From Acaricomes phytoseiuli DSM 14247 (GTDB taxonomy: Bacteria; Actinomycetota; Actinomycetes; Actinomycetales; Micrococcaceae), in assembly GCF_000376245.1 (NCBI RefSeq), contig NZ_AQXM01000044.1:1-43209 (forward strand): a stretch of 43,209 nucleotides of DNA, written 5' to 3'. Below are positions 1-8,524 of this stretch, one piece after another (position 1 is the first letter of the stretch; every line of letters starts with the position of its first letter). The notes under the pieces are model-generated. The model ran no database searches. It saw only the letters and a program-made list of their open reading frames with translations, and had not been told where the DNA came from. Both the position numbers and the translations under genes were made by a program.

Positions 1-500
1 ACAGCAAAAGCTTCTCCGGAACTCGATGTAGCAAATCCTATGCCTACATCCGTGTAATCCCCTATCATGTTTCCGTAGTGCCCTGGGCTATCCACCCATG
101 ACTGATGCATTGCGGGTATATCTTTGTTGCCTCTTTTGACGATGTTCTCACCGCAACGAGACCAACCAGCTGGAATCTGCTTGGAATAGTATGGATTATG
201 CACATATGCCGCGTCGCCGGAGGCCATTCTTTGAGCATAATGTTGGGCCACTCTTGCTAAAAATTCATTGACCCTTAAGGGCTGCTTACCTGCCAGTCTT
301 CTTGTCTCATCAAGGAGACTTTCGAATTGGCCGGCTTCATCTCTATTGAGAATTTCTTTACCCACCACCTGATGCTCGGTCCCAACTGAAGACCCGTTGG
401 TAGAACTAGCTGCTGACGCAACCGCTCCGCCTGAACCAATGAGTGCAACAACCAGAAGGGGTGCGAGTGCATAATTAAAAACTGGACGATAATTCTTCAT
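1..500 (-). CDS. Secreted CAP/SCP-domain protein (partial, 3' end outside window)
   Basis: The minus strand is open from an ATG at 498-500 to the window edge, giving at least 166 codons. The N-terminus (MKNYRPVFNYALAPLLVVALIG, then ending in AVASAAS) is a signal peptide with a likely cleavage near residue 32. The mature part has CAP-superfamily marks: an early His (YVHNP), the GENI motif and a later GHYGNM followed by DVGIGF. These are the His/Glu residues that form the CAP cavity. Bacterial CAP proteins are secreted and mostly of unknown function; some bind lipids or act at the cell wall. A GGGAGT ribosome-binding site lies 7-12 bases upstream of the start. The gene is clearly more AT-rich (many ATT, AAA, TTT, AGA codons) than everything to its right, which suggests foreign origin. 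Function beyond the fold cannot be stated. Confidence 0.8.
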   Translation of the reverse strand, partial: MKNYRPVFNYALAPLLVVALIGSGGAVASAASSTNGSSVGTEHQVVGKEILNRDEAGQFESLLDETRRLAGKQPLRVNEFLARVAQHYAQRMASGDAAYVHNPYYSKQIPAGWSRCGENIVKRGNKDIPAMHQSWVDSPGHYGNMIGDYTDVGIGFATSSSGEAFA

Positions 501-585
501 AAAATTACTCCCAACAATGAAATTGATTGATTGTTTATCGAACACCCCCCAAATACTATTTACACACCATGGGATACTTAAAGTA

Positions 586-607
586 TTTTCATAGCATTTT
601 CATAGCA
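586..607. repeat. Tandem 11-bp repeat, two copies
   Basis: The 11-mer ttttcatagca occurs twice without a gap (586-596 and 597-607) in the AT-rich region upstream of the CAP gene. It could be spaced protein-binding sites or simple slippage. Confidence 0.6.
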
Positions 608-631
608 TAGCTCATCTTGCACAGAAGTCTA

Positions 632-647
632 TGTGATATAGATCACT
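632..647. promoter_or_regulatory. CRP/GlxR-like binding site
   Basis: TGTGATATAGATCACT matches the CRP/GlxR consensus TGTGA-N6-TCACA at all but the last base and has the central TA typical of actinobacterial GlxR sites. It lies about 130 bp upstream of the CAP-domain gene, which suggests cAMP-dependent control of that gene. The 11-bp repeat acttaaagtat overlaps its right end. Confidence 0.5.
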
Positions 648-863
648 TAAAGTATGGGGTGTAAAAATGATCGACGAAGCTGATGGGCCTCCACCTACCT
701 GGTGATTGCATGTTCTCGTAAAGTCCACCCTTGCGAACCAAAGCGCTCAGAGCCTAGTACGTCTTGTAGTAGTACACAGCCCGGTCGTAGAAGTCCGCCT
801 CTACCTATCAGGTAAAAAACACGCCCCATCCAAACTCATACCCTTCAAAGAAGCCCGCCATCA

Positions 864-950
864 TGTGGCGGTTTTGTGGCGATTCAATCACTGCAGGCCG
901 CTGCAAATCGTTGTAAATAAAGGGCTGTTTTTCGCCACAAAATCGCCACA
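864..950. repeat. 20-bp imperfect inverted repeat of a TTTGTGGCGA-type motif
   Basis: The left arm 864-883 reads TGTGGCGGTTTTGTGGCGAT. The right arm 931-950, read on the other strand, is TGTGGCGATTTTGTGGCGAA, an 18/20 match. Each arm contains the core TGTGGCG twice, so four copies of one short motif are arranged as two inverted pairs about 47 bp apart. Repeats like this near the 3' end of a tRNA gene resemble integrase arm-type sites of an integrative element, but no integrase gene is present here, so that reading is inference. Confidence 0.5.
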
Positions 951-958
951 AACATACG

Positions 959-1006
959 AAACCCCGCCAAATCAGGAACTCTAGTTCCTTGATTTGGCGG
1001 GGTTTT
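959..1006. terminator. Long, probably bidirectional terminator hairpin downstream of tRNA-Pro
   Basis: The segment aaccccgccaaatca pairs perfectly with tgatttggcggggtt. The inner bases ggaac/gttcc extend the stem with one bulge around a tcta loop. Runs of T (and A on the other strand) flank it, so it can work in both directions. It lies just beyond the 3' end of tRNA-Pro and probably ends its transcription. Confidence 0.65.
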
Positions 1007-1014
1007 CCGCGTTG

Positions 1015-1088
<74 letters not shown>

Positions 1089-1225
1089 CGGGCCCGGTGC
1101 TGAACCCGGAAATACTCCGAGAATCCACCGGAACCACCCGCACTACTGTACACGATTTCCGCCCGTCTTCTTGCCTCATCCGCGCCCGGTAACAACGGGA
1201 GCAACCCGGCATTTAGAGTGGGCAG

Positions 1226-2026
1226 ATGAGCTTTCTCGATGACCTCACCGGCCAAACCGTCCTCATCACGGGTGCATCGTCCGGTATCGGATCCGCCTAT
1301 GCCGAGGCCTTCGCGGCCCGGAAGGCCGACCTCGTCCTCGTTGCCCGCAGGGGCGATGCGATGCGGAAGCTGGCCGGAACCTTATCTGCACGGCACGGCA
1401 TCAAAGCGGCGGTGGTGGAGCTGGACCTCACCGAACCCGATGCGGGCAAGAAGCTCCAGGCCGCGCATCCGGAGATCGACGGTCTGATCAACAATGCGGG
1501 CTTCGGCAGTTATGGCACCGTCGCCGAGCAGGACACCCAAGATCCAGAGCGCAGCCTGGACGAGATTCAGCTCAATTGCAGCACGGTGGTCGATCTCACC
1601 CAGACCTACTTGCCCGGGATGCTGCAGCGGAATCGCGGCTTCATCGTCAATATCGCCTCGGTGGCCGCCTTCCAGCCCTTGCCTCGGATGGCCGTCTACG
1701 GGGCGTCCAAAGCTTTCGTCGTCGCTTTCACCCAGGCGCTCTGGAAGGAGCTGGAGGGCACGGGAGTACGCGCCCTCGTGGTCTGCCCCGGGGCCACTGA
1801 TACCGAGTTCTTCGCCCAGTCGGGCAGCTTGGACGCGTTCAGCGGGTCGAATCAGCGCAGCGTCGAGGATGTTATCCGGACGACTTTCCGCGCCCTGAAA
1901 CGGCGGCGGCACACCGTTGTGGATGGCTTGGCGAACAAGGCGGGCGCGATGCTCTCCAGTCGGCTCCCCCGCCGCTGGATACTGCCGATCACCGAAAAAC
2001 TTACCCGGGGAACAGCGGCGCGCTGA
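1226..2026 (+). CDS. Classical short-chain dehydrogenase/reductase (SDR)
   Basis: This 266-residue protein is a cytosolic NAD(P)-dependent oxidoreductase with a Rossmann fold. The nucleotide-binding motif TGASSGIG is at residues 15-22, NNAG at 89-92, catalytic Ser145, and the Y-x3-K pair as Tyr158 and Lys162. Length and motif order fit classical SDRs; the sequence most resembles the DltE/YqjQ-like group annotated only as SDR family oxidoreductase. An Arg at 41-42 after the second strand favours NADP. The start is preceded by a weak GAGTGGG. It is followed by a 150-bp gap with the copper operator, so it is probably a single-gene unit. The substrate cannot be inferred. Confidence 0.88.
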   Translation: MSFLDDLTGQTVLITGASSGIGSAYAEAFAARKADLVLVARRGDAMRKLAGTLSARHGIKAAVVELDLTEPDAGKKLQAAHPEIDGLINNAGFGSYGTVAEQDTQDPERSLDEIQLNCSTVVDLTQTYLPGMLQRNRGFIVNIASVAAFQPLPRMAVYGASKAFVVAFTQALWKELEGTGVRALVVCPGATDTEFFAQSGSLDAFSGSNQRSVEDVIRTTFRALKRRRHTVVDGLANKAGAMLSSRLPRRWILPITEKLTRGTAAR

Positions 2027-2081
2027 GCAGGCCCGAACAGCTCAGACGACTACACGCCGCAGGATTCCGGACCTCTTGAAC

Positions 2082-2104
2082 AATATACCCCCTGGGGGTA
2101 TATT
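2082..2104. promoter_or_regulatory. CsoR-like copper operator (perfect 23-bp palindrome)
   Basis: ATATACCCCC and GGGGGTATAT form a perfect palindrome around a single central T. G-tract palindromes of this type bind CsoR-family copper-sensing repressors. It lies 73 bp upstream of the P-type ATPase start and points to induction by copper. No csoR gene is in the window, so the regulator would act in trans. Confidence 0.7.
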
Positions 2105-2176
2105 TGATGGCGTTCCCGGCCCGCTGGATCGCGCCGGGCATGCCGATACCCAATCCGTCAGAGGGGCGCCGTCGTC

Positions 2177-4204
2177 ATGAACGAGCACGCAGGCCATCAC
2201 GCCATAATCTTCCGGAATCGCTTCTGGGTGAGCCTCGCGCTCTGCCTGCCGGTTCTTTTCTTCAGCCCGATGTTCGCCGCGCTCCTCGGCTACTCTCCAC
2301 CGCAGTTCCCCGGCTCCGCCTGGATCGCCCCGATCCTGGGCAGCGTCGTATACTTCTACGGTGGTTCGCCTTTCCTCACCGGTGGCTGGCAGGAACTGAG
2401 AAGCCGCCGCCCCGGGATGATGCTGCTCATCGCCATGGCGATCACGGTGGCTTTTATCGCCTCCTGGGCCACCAGCCTGAGCCTCGGGCTGGATCTGGAT
2501 TTCTGGTGGGAGCTGGTGCTCCTGGTGGTCATCATGCTGCTGGGGCACTGGATGGAGATGCGGGCTCTTGGCGCCGCCAGCGGAGCCCTCGATGAACTCG
2601 CGACGCTGTTACCCGATGACGCCGAACGCCTCAAGAGCACTGATGGCCTGAGCGTGCATCCGGGCAACCTGGAAACCGTGCCGATCCCGGAGCTCGCCGT
2701 GGGCGACCGCGTGCTGGTCCGCCCGGGCGGCCGAGTGCCGGCCGACGGCTCTGTACTGGAAGGCACCGCCGGTGTTGACGAGTCGATGCTAACCGGCGAG
2801 TCCCAACCCGTACGCCGCGGGCCGGGAAGCACCGTGGTGGCCGGTGCTATGGTCACCGATACCTCGCTCATCGTCGAGATAACCGCCATCGGCGAGGAAA
2901 CCGCGCTCGCCGGAATCAGGCGTTTGGTCGCCGAGGCCCAGAAGTCATCATCCAGGGCGCAGGCTCTCGCGGATCGCGCCGCCGCTTTCCTGTTCTATTT
3001 CGCGGCCGGGGCGGCACTCATCACCTTCCTGGTCTGGATCTTCATCGGCAGCTCGGATGATGCGATCACCCGCACGGTGACCGTGCTGGTGATCGCCTGT
3101 CCGCACGCCCTGGGCCTGGCCATCCCGCTGGTCATCGCGATTTCGACGGAACGCGCTGCCCGAGCCGGGGTGCTGGTTCGGAACCGGATCGCCCTGGAGA
3201 AGCTGCGCACCGTGGATGTGGTGCTCTTCGATAAAACCGGGACGCTGACCCAGGGCCGGCCGGAGATCACCGAGGTCGCCACGATCCCGGGGATGGCCCG
3301 GCAGCGCCTGCTCGGCCTCGCCGCTGCAGCGGAATCCCAGAGCGAGCACCCGCTGGCCCGGGCCGTCGTCGCCGCGAGCAGCAAGGAAGAAGAAAATCCG
3401 GACGCCCCCGCCCAGCAAACTTCAGAGATCACGGCTGTGCGTTCTATGACCGGGCTCGGCGTAGCGGCGACCGTCAGCGGCCAGACCATCGAGGTCGGCG
3501 GCCCGGCCCTGCTGCGCCACCGCGACGCGGAAGAACCGACGGAAATAACCGAACAGACCTCGGCCTGGATAGCTCGAGGAGCCGCGGTGCTGTACGTGCT
3601 GGCCGATGGGCAGGTGATCGGCGCCCTGGGCGCCCAGGATGCGATCCGGGCCGAATCGGCACAAGCGGTCCGGGCCTCGAAGCAGCGGGGCATCGAGGTC
3701 GCGATGATCACCGGTGATGCCCGTCAGGTGGCCGCCGATGTTGCCGCGCAGCTGGGTATCGAGGAGGTCTTCGCCGAAGTGCTCCCGGCGGATAAGGATG
3801 AGAAGGTCGCGCTGCTACAGGCCCGCGGCAAGGCCGTGGCCATGGTCGGTGACGGCGTCAACGACTCCCCCGCCTTGGCGAGGGCCGATGTGGGTATCGC
3901 GATCGGAGCGGGTAGTGACATCGCGGTGGCGTCGGCAGGAATCGTCCTGGCCGGCGATGACCCCCGCGCGGTCCCGGCGATGATCGGCTTCTCCCGGGCC
4001 AGCTACCGGAAGATGTGGCAGAACCTGGTCTGGGCCACCGGATACAACCTGATCTCCGTCCCTTTAGCCGCCGGCGTCCTGGCCTTCGCCGGGTTCGTCC
4101 TCTCCCCTGCGGCCGGAGCCATCCTGATGTCTTTGTCGACCATCGTGGTTGCCCTCAATGCGCAGTTGCTGCGCCGAGTGACGATCGATCCGGAAAAAGT
4201 CTGA
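2177..4204 (+). CDS. copB: Heavy-metal P1B-type ATPase, CopB-like (CPH class)
   Basis: This 675-residue membrane pump uses ATP to move a metal ion, most likely copper, out of the cytoplasm. It has a short His-containing N-terminus (EHAGHH) and no CxxC metal-binding domain, as expected for the CopB subgroup. TGES of the actuator domain is at residues 206-209, the transmembrane metal-site motif CPH at 308-310 (not CPC), the phosphorylation motif DKTGT at 352-356, the nucleotide-domain SEHP near 393, and GDGVND near 555. Two helices follow near the C-terminus. The CsoR-like palindrome directly upstream supports copper control. CPH pumps have been assigned to Cu(I) or Cu(II), and which applies here is open. 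It stands alone, without copZ, copA or csoR. Confidence 0.9.
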   Translation: MNEHAGHHAIIFRNRFWVSLALCLPVLFFSPMFAALLGYSPPQFPGSAWIAPILGSVVYFYGGSPFLTGGWQELRSRRPGMMLLIAMAITVAFIASWATSLSLGLDLDFWWELVLLVVIMLLGHWMEMRALGAASGALDELATLLPDDAERLKSTDGLSVHPGNLETVPIPELAVGDRVLVRPGGRVPADGSVLEGTAGVDESMLTGESQPVRRGPGSTVVAGAMVTDTSLIVEITAIGEETALAGIRRLVAEAQKSSSRAQALADRAAAFLFYFAAGAALITFLVWIFIGSSDDAITRTVTVLVIACPHALGLAIPLVIAISTERAARAGVLVRNRIALEKLRTVDVVLFDKTGTLTQGRPEITEVATIPGMARQRLLGLAAAAESQSEHPLARAVVAASSKEEENPDAPAQQTSEITAVRSMTGLGVAATVSGQTIEVGGPALLRHRDAEEPTEITEQTSAWIARGAAVLYVLADGQVIGALGAQDAIRAESAQAVRASKQRGIEVAMITGDARQVAADVAAQLGIEEVFAEVLPADKDEKVALLQARGKAVAMVGDGVNDSPALARADVGIAIGAGSDIAVASAGIVLAGDDPRAVPAMIGFSRASYRKMWQNLVWATGYNLISVPLAAGVLAFAGFVLSPAAGAILMSLSTIVVALNAQLLRRVTIDPEKV

Positions 4205-4294
4205 GGCCACTCTCTCAGGCTTCTGCCGGCTCTTGCCGCCATGACAGCGAGCCGTTGTAATGGACAGTGAAACCAGTCACGGGGAGATTCATCG

Positions 4295-4858
4295 ATGAAA
4301 AATACCTTGGGCCAGCAGCTCGCCGAGCAAACCGGTTGGATCTGGGAGAACCAGCACAAACACAAGCTGGAGACCCTCACAGATGAAGAGTACTTCCGGG
4401 AGCCCGCCGCCGGCAGCTGGAGCATCCGGCCGGCCGGTAAAGGACTGCCGGATGTACCCCAGCGGGGCTCCGGCGAGTATCGGATCGATTTCCACTACCC
4501 CGATCCGCAGCCCGCGCCGCCGACGACCATCGCCTGGCTGCTGGGCCACGTCGCGGGCGATGTACTGGCCGTCCGCTCCGCCAATCACTTCGCGGGCCCC
4601 GCATATACCCGGGATGACTACCCCTTCGCGGGTTCTGCCGCCCAAGCTTTCGATGACCTCGCTGACGCCATCCGGATCTGGCAGGATGGCGTCAGCGGGT
4701 GCAGTGATAAGCAGCTGTGGGAGCCCTGCGGGCCGGCGGAAGGCCCATATTTCGGTCAGTTCCCACTACTCACTTTGGTGCTGCACATCAACCGGGAAGT
4801 GATTCATCACCTGGCCGAAGTCAGCCTGCTCCTGGACGGCTACCGGCGCCCCTCTTAA
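4295..4858 (+). CDS. DinB-superfamily protein
   Basis: The 187-residue product looks like the four-helix DinB/YfiT fold. It has a WSIRP segment after the first helix, an H-containing helix around WLLGHVAGDVLAVR, and a C-terminal helix with HINREVIHHLAEVSLL. His residues at these places (GH, and the HH of the last helix) are the usual three-histidine metal site. Family members include metal-dependent thiol transferases and many damage-induced proteins without known activity, so no reaction can be assigned. A GGGGAG ribosome-binding site precedes the ATG. The gene is separate from the ATPase (90-bp gap) and converges on the pseudogene cluster at 4855, with the two stop codons overlapping. Confidence 0.75.
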   Translation: MKNTLGQQLAEQTGWIWENQHKHKLETLTDEEYFREPAAGSWSIRPAGKGLPDVPQRGSGEYRIDFHYPDPQPAPPTTIAWLLGHVAGDVLAVRSANHFAGPAYTRDDYPFAGSAAQAFDDLADAIRIWQDGVSGCSDKQLWEPCGPAEGPYFGQFPLLTLVLHINREVIHHLAEVSLLLDGYRRPS

Positions 4859-5790
4859 CCGAGGTGCTTCTGGTAGAACGGGATGAGGTTCTCCAGTGCG
4901 GTGCCCACGGCCTTGGGCTGATCGTAGAGATCGTAGTGCGAGGTGTTATCAACCACCACGAGCTGCCGGTCAGCTGAGCTGCTGCTGCGCCCATAGAGTT
5001 CCATCCCGTCGCGGTAGGAGCCGAAGCCTCCCGGCTTCTCCCCGACAACCACCATCACCGGCTGGGTCAGTAGCGTCTCCACTCGCTGGAAGGCATCCCA
5101 GTTGAGCGCCTGGTTGTGCGTGCCGAGGTTCATCCGGACCAGGCCGTTGGGCTGCTGCCCCCGTTCCGTCCGGTAATAATCGGTCGCCTCGAGCACATCG
5201 CGATCCGTGACTCCGGCTTCCTGTGCCGCGGCCACCGACGGGGGAAGCACATCGTTGACCTGCACCTCACCGCCGCGAGCCTCCTTGGTCCGCTGTTCTG
5301 CGACGGCCTCGAGCGTCGCCAGCGGGTTGTACTGGCTAAAGCCCTCCTGCATGATCCGCCCGTAATTAGCGGGTACCACGGCGCCCAGTGCTTTGATCCG
5401 CCGCTGGATCATCGTGGCGTTCGTGGCATAGCCGCCACCGCCGCAGATGCCGAGTGCGCCGACTCGGTCGATATCGACGTAGTCGAGGGTGGCCAGGTAG
5501 TCAGCGGCATAGCTGAAGTCGGCCACCCGCCGAGCGGGATCCTCGGTCCATCGGGGCTCTCCACCGGATTCCCCCTGGAAGCTGGCGTCGAAGGCGAGCA
5601 CCACGAATCCTTAGTCGGCGAGGGCCGTGCCGTAGACGTTCCCGGCGGTCTGCTCCTTGCAGCTGCCGATCGGATGGGCGCTGATGATCGCCGGGTAGCG
5701 CTTCGACTCATCGAAGCCCGGGGGCAGGATGAGGTTCGCGGCGATGTTCCAATACGGGGTCTCGATGTTGACGTTCTTGATTTCGGGCAT
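4855..5790 (-). pseudogene. Dienelactone-hydrolase-like alpha/beta hydrolase, nonsense-interrupted
   Basis: Reading from the ATG at 5788-5790 gives 311 codons with one in-frame stop, TAA at 5611-5613 (codon 60), inside what would be the strand leading to GFVVLAFDASFQGESGGEP. Downstream the frame is intact: nucleophile elbow GICGGGGYA, an acidic segment near the C-terminus (VVVGEKPG), and the catalytic His in NTSHYDLYD. Upstream, PAIISAHPIGSCKEQTAG is the oxyanion region. The intact form would be a cytosolic esterase/hydrolase of the alpha/beta family. An ATG after the stop could give a fragment lacking the oxyanion strand, which is unlikely to work. It is a paralogue of the gene at 6500-7448. 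The two flank the NAD(P)H-binding pseudogene, as in an old duplication around a small operon. Confidence 0.85.
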
Positions 5791-5844
5791 GAGGTGTCCT
5801 TCAAGTGTTGCTAGTTAATAAATTGATCCGTGAGAAACCGAGTG

Positions 5845-6471
5845 TTAATAAAAAGCGGGCTTATCGCCGTCTGTTCCGGGCTTATTGATGCCGAGGTTCT
5901 CGCGGCTATGCCGATCCGGATAGGTCGCCACATCGGTGACGAAAGCTGCCACGCTTTGACGGGAAACCTCGGTTCCCTTGAACTGCTCATCTCGCTGAGT
6001 GAGCTCGTAGTCGATCTCATCGTGATCGGTGAGCCAGGCCGGGCGGATGATCGTGTAATCCAGCTCGGAGGCTTCAATGAGGTCCGCGGCAGCCCGGTAA
6101 GCCTTGAGCGGCTCACCGATCATGGCGTCGTTCCATTGCTCGAATTTCTCTGGCAGCTCGTGGTAGATGCCGAGTCAGACGATGAAGATGAGCCGGTTGA
6201 CTCCTGCCGCGGGTAAGGCCTCGACGAGCAGTCGGGCCTGCTCTTCAATCTCACCTCCCAGATTGGCATAGACAACGTCCTGCCCGGCCAAGGCGGTGGC
6301 CAGGGCTTCAGCATCCAGCACGTCCCCTTCCACGACCCGGGCACCGGCGGGGGCATCGACCCTGCCAGCATGACGGGCAAACAAGGTCAGCTCAGCACCC
6401 TGCTCAGCGAGCATCGGTATGGCCTGCCGGGCTATCTGCCCGCTAGCTCCTAGAACAAGTACTTTCGACAT
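5845..6471 (-). pseudogene. NAD(P)H-binding (NmrA/atypical SDR) protein, nonsense-interrupted
   Basis: From the ATG at 6469-6471 the reading gives MSKVLVLGASGQIARQ, a Rossmann GxxGxxG dinucleotide motif, and continues to LIFIV. There a TGA at 6175-6177 replaces codon 99. The same frame carries on after the stop with LGIYHELPEKFEQWN and the DYTIIRPAWL segment, which belong to the same family, and ends at 5845. The complete protein would be 208 residues, normal for NAD(P)H-binding proteins of the YwnB/NmrA type. FIVSLGIY or similar would be expected, so a single base change (for example TCA to TGA) explains the stop. It lies between two broken hydrolase genes on the same strand. Confidence 0.85.
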
Positions 6472-6499
6472 AAAGAGGTCCTTTCGCAAAGTTTCGGGC

Positions 6500-7448
6500 T
6501 CAGGCGCTGAGGTTCTCAGCGAAGAACGGCTCAGCCTCGGCCACGGCTTGGTCGACATATTCCGGGACATCGTAGAAATCCATATGCGCGCCGCCCGGGA
6601 TGATGACGAGCTTCTTTTCCGAACGGGCTTTGGAATACAGCTCCGTGGAATGCCACAGCGAGCCGGCTTCCGATCCAGCGACGATCAGCAACGGCTGGGT
6701 CAGCAGGTCTTCAGCGAGATGGAAAGCATCGAAGCCCATGATCCTCGGGATGCTTTCGGTCAGCAGGTAACGGTTCTGCGCGTTCGGGTGCTGCGCCCGC
6801 GACGTCAGGTAGTAGTCGTAGGCTTCGGCGAGATCCCGGGGCACGCCTTCGCCTATGGTGACCGGAACGTACTGGGCTTCAGCAATCTCGGCGCCCTGCG
6901 CGCTTTCTGCGGTGCGCTGCTGCGCTACCTGCTTCAGCTGCGGAGGGTGCCTCTGTGCCGAACCAGCCCTGCCGCCAGGCGGTACCGATGTTCAGCGCCG
7001 ATACCGTCCCGAGAGCCTTGATCCGCTGATCGACCATCGTTGCCGCGGCCCCGTAGCCGCCGCCAGCGCAGATACCCCAGACCCCTATGCGTTCCGGGTC
7101 CAGGAAATCGAGTGATTGCAGGTAATCAACCGCTGCGCTGATGTCCCGGACCCGGGCTGCCGGGTCTTCCAGGAAATGCGGCTCGCCGCCGCTCTCTCCC
7201 TGGAAAGAGGCATCATAGGCCAGAGTGACATAGCCCAGTTCCGCGAACTTCTCGGCATAAAGACCCGAGGTCTGCTCCTTCACCCCGCCACCGGGGTGAA
7301 TCGTGATGATCGCGGGGTACTTCTGCTCAGCACTAGCGTCGGAGTTGCCACTAGAATTTCCGTCCAAGCCTTCCGGCAGGAAGAGGTTGCCGGCAAGGTC
7401 AATGGGCCGGTTGCTGAAATTCACTGATTTCATGATGGTTGCTGCCAT
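6500..7448 (-). pseudogene. Dienelactone-hydrolase-like alpha/beta hydrolase, frameshifted
   Basis: The likely start is the ATG at 7446-7448, which has AAGGGGA eight bases upstream; an upstream ATG at 7470-7472 lacks such a site. The frame runs through TIHPGGGVKEQTSG, YDASFQGESGGEP and the nucleophile elbow GICAGGGYG. Near 6925-6950 the family sequence jumps to another frame (QVAQQRTAES), while the first frame ends at 6879. The second frame continues to the C-terminus at 6500 with the catalytic His in GGAHMDFYDVPEY. The product would be about 315 residues, very similar to the hydrolase at 4855-5790. The shift removes the C-terminal part with the catalytic His, so the gene is probably dead. 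The start faces the MmyB-like regulator at 7631, probably its former controller. Confidence 0.85.
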
Positions 7449-7630
7449 GATGATCGTCCCCTTATTCGTCATCTACACGGTCTGTTTTCGATTGCAGATC
7501 CGGCATCTCGCCGTCCTGATTTCTACACTAAACAAGTCGCCACAAGCCCACCAGAGGCCGTTATCGGGGGTATTGGCAGCCCCTGTTTCACCTCTGTTTC
7601 AACCCCGGCGGTCCGAATAAACTGGGGATT

Positions 7631-8506
7631 GTGGTTAACCGGAATGAGATCCGTGACTTCCTGATGTCACGACGGGACAGAGTGCAGCCGGAGTACGTCG
7701 GCTTGCCCCGTGGTACCCGGCGGCGGGTCGCCGGGCTGCGCCGAGAAGAAGTCGCAGCATTAGCCGGGGTCAGCGTGGACTATTACGTTCAGGTGGAACG
7801 CGGGGATTTCGCCGGGGTCTCGGATGAGATCCTGGGCGCGATCTGCCGCGCGCTCATGCTCGATGAGACCGAACAGATCTACCTTTTCGATCTTGCCCGG
7901 CAGCTCCGCCGCACCCCGGATCGCCGCCCCGGGCACCGGCGGCCGGCCCCGGGCCGGATTCCCCCGACCTTGCACCAGCTGCTCGATGCGATGACCGGCG
8001 CTCCCGCCATGATTCACAATGCTCAGCTGGATATCACGGCAGCCAATGCCTTGGGGCGGGCGCTCTACTCGGCGGCAATCAGCGATCCGACCTCGGGCAG
8101 CCCGGCCAATCTGGCCCGCTATGTGTATCTCAGCAGTGACGCGCAGCGGTTCTACGATGACTGGGAGGCCAGTGCCGACGATGTCGCCGCGATGCTCCGC
8201 GTGGAAGTCGGCCGCTCCCCCGGTGACCCGGGGCTCGCCCAGTTGATCGAGGAGCTCAACACGGAAAGCCGGCCTTTCGCCCAGCGCTGGAACGCCCACG
8301 ATGTCCGTGAGCACCGCCGCGGCCTCAAAGTCCTGCACCATGCCGAGGTCGGCGAACTGCGCCTGCGCTACGAAGCCCTAGAAGTATCCGGGTACCCAAG
8401 CGTCCGGCTCTTCGGATACGCACCGGACCCGGATCACCCCGAGACGAGCACAGCGCTGAAGTTACTGGCCAGCTTGAAGGCGCGGGCCGACACGGTTCAG
8501 CACTAG
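7631..8506 (+). CDS. XRE/MmyB-like transcriptional regulator
   Basis: This is a 291-residue DNA-binding protein. Its N-terminal helix-turn-helix (residues about 25-75: RREEVAALAGVSVDYYVQVERG) is of the XRE type with the RRxExAxLAGVS pattern typical of MmyB-like regulators. Residues about 115-280 (IHNAQLDITAANALGRALY and a later RWNAHDVREH) match the MmyB ligand-binding domain, a PAS-like fold known to bind fatty-acid-like ligands. It starts with GTG. It is divergent from the broken hydrolase cluster, a common arrangement in which the regulator represses the neighbouring oxidoreductase or hydrolase genes. Here the regulator stays intact while all three likely targets are broken. It converges on der with an 18-bp gap. 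Confidence 0.88.
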   Translation: MVNRNEIRDFLMSRRDRVQPEYVGLPRGTRRRVAGLRREEVAALAGVSVDYYVQVERGDFAGVSDEILGAICRALMLDETEQIYLFDLARQLRRTPDRRPGHRRPAPGRIPPTLHQLLDAMTGAPAMIHNAQLDITAANALGRALYSAAISDPTSGSPANLARYVYLSSDAQRFYDDWEASADDVAAMLRVEVGRSPGDPGLAQLIEELNTESRPFAQRWNAHDVREHRRGLKVLHHAEVGELRLRYEALEVSGYPSVRLFGYAPDPDHPETSTALKLLASLKARADTVQH

Positions 8507-8524
8507 CCTTCCAGCAGTAACTCC

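Larger units (their letters stand above)
501..1014. other. Gene-poor intergenic stretch with repeats, flanking tRNA-Pro
   Basis: No convincing gene lies between the CAP gene and tRNA-Pro. An open frame at 706-984 (+) has no ribosome-binding site and no recognisable motif. On the minus strand between about 660 and 800 a protein-like stretch (DFYDRAVYYYKTY, stop, ALSALVRKGGLY) could be a decayed gene, but no family is recognised. The stretch holds two 11-bp direct repeats (acttaaagtat at 576-586 and 645-655), a tandem pair of an 11-mer (586-607), a CRP-like palindrome, a 20-bp inverted repeat (864-950) and a long hairpin (959-1006). Confidence 0.6.

Noticed and set aside
706-984. 92-codon plus-strand open frame next to tRNA-Pro
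   Set aside because: No ribosome-binding site or known motif, and it ends inside the hairpin stem of the terminator; treated as non-coding.
4855-7448. Stop-codon reassignment or selenocysteine as an explanation of in-frame stops
   Set aside because: The stops differ (TAA, TGA, and TAG at 25725), one gene has a frameshift instead, and all three codons end intact genes normally elsewhere in the window.
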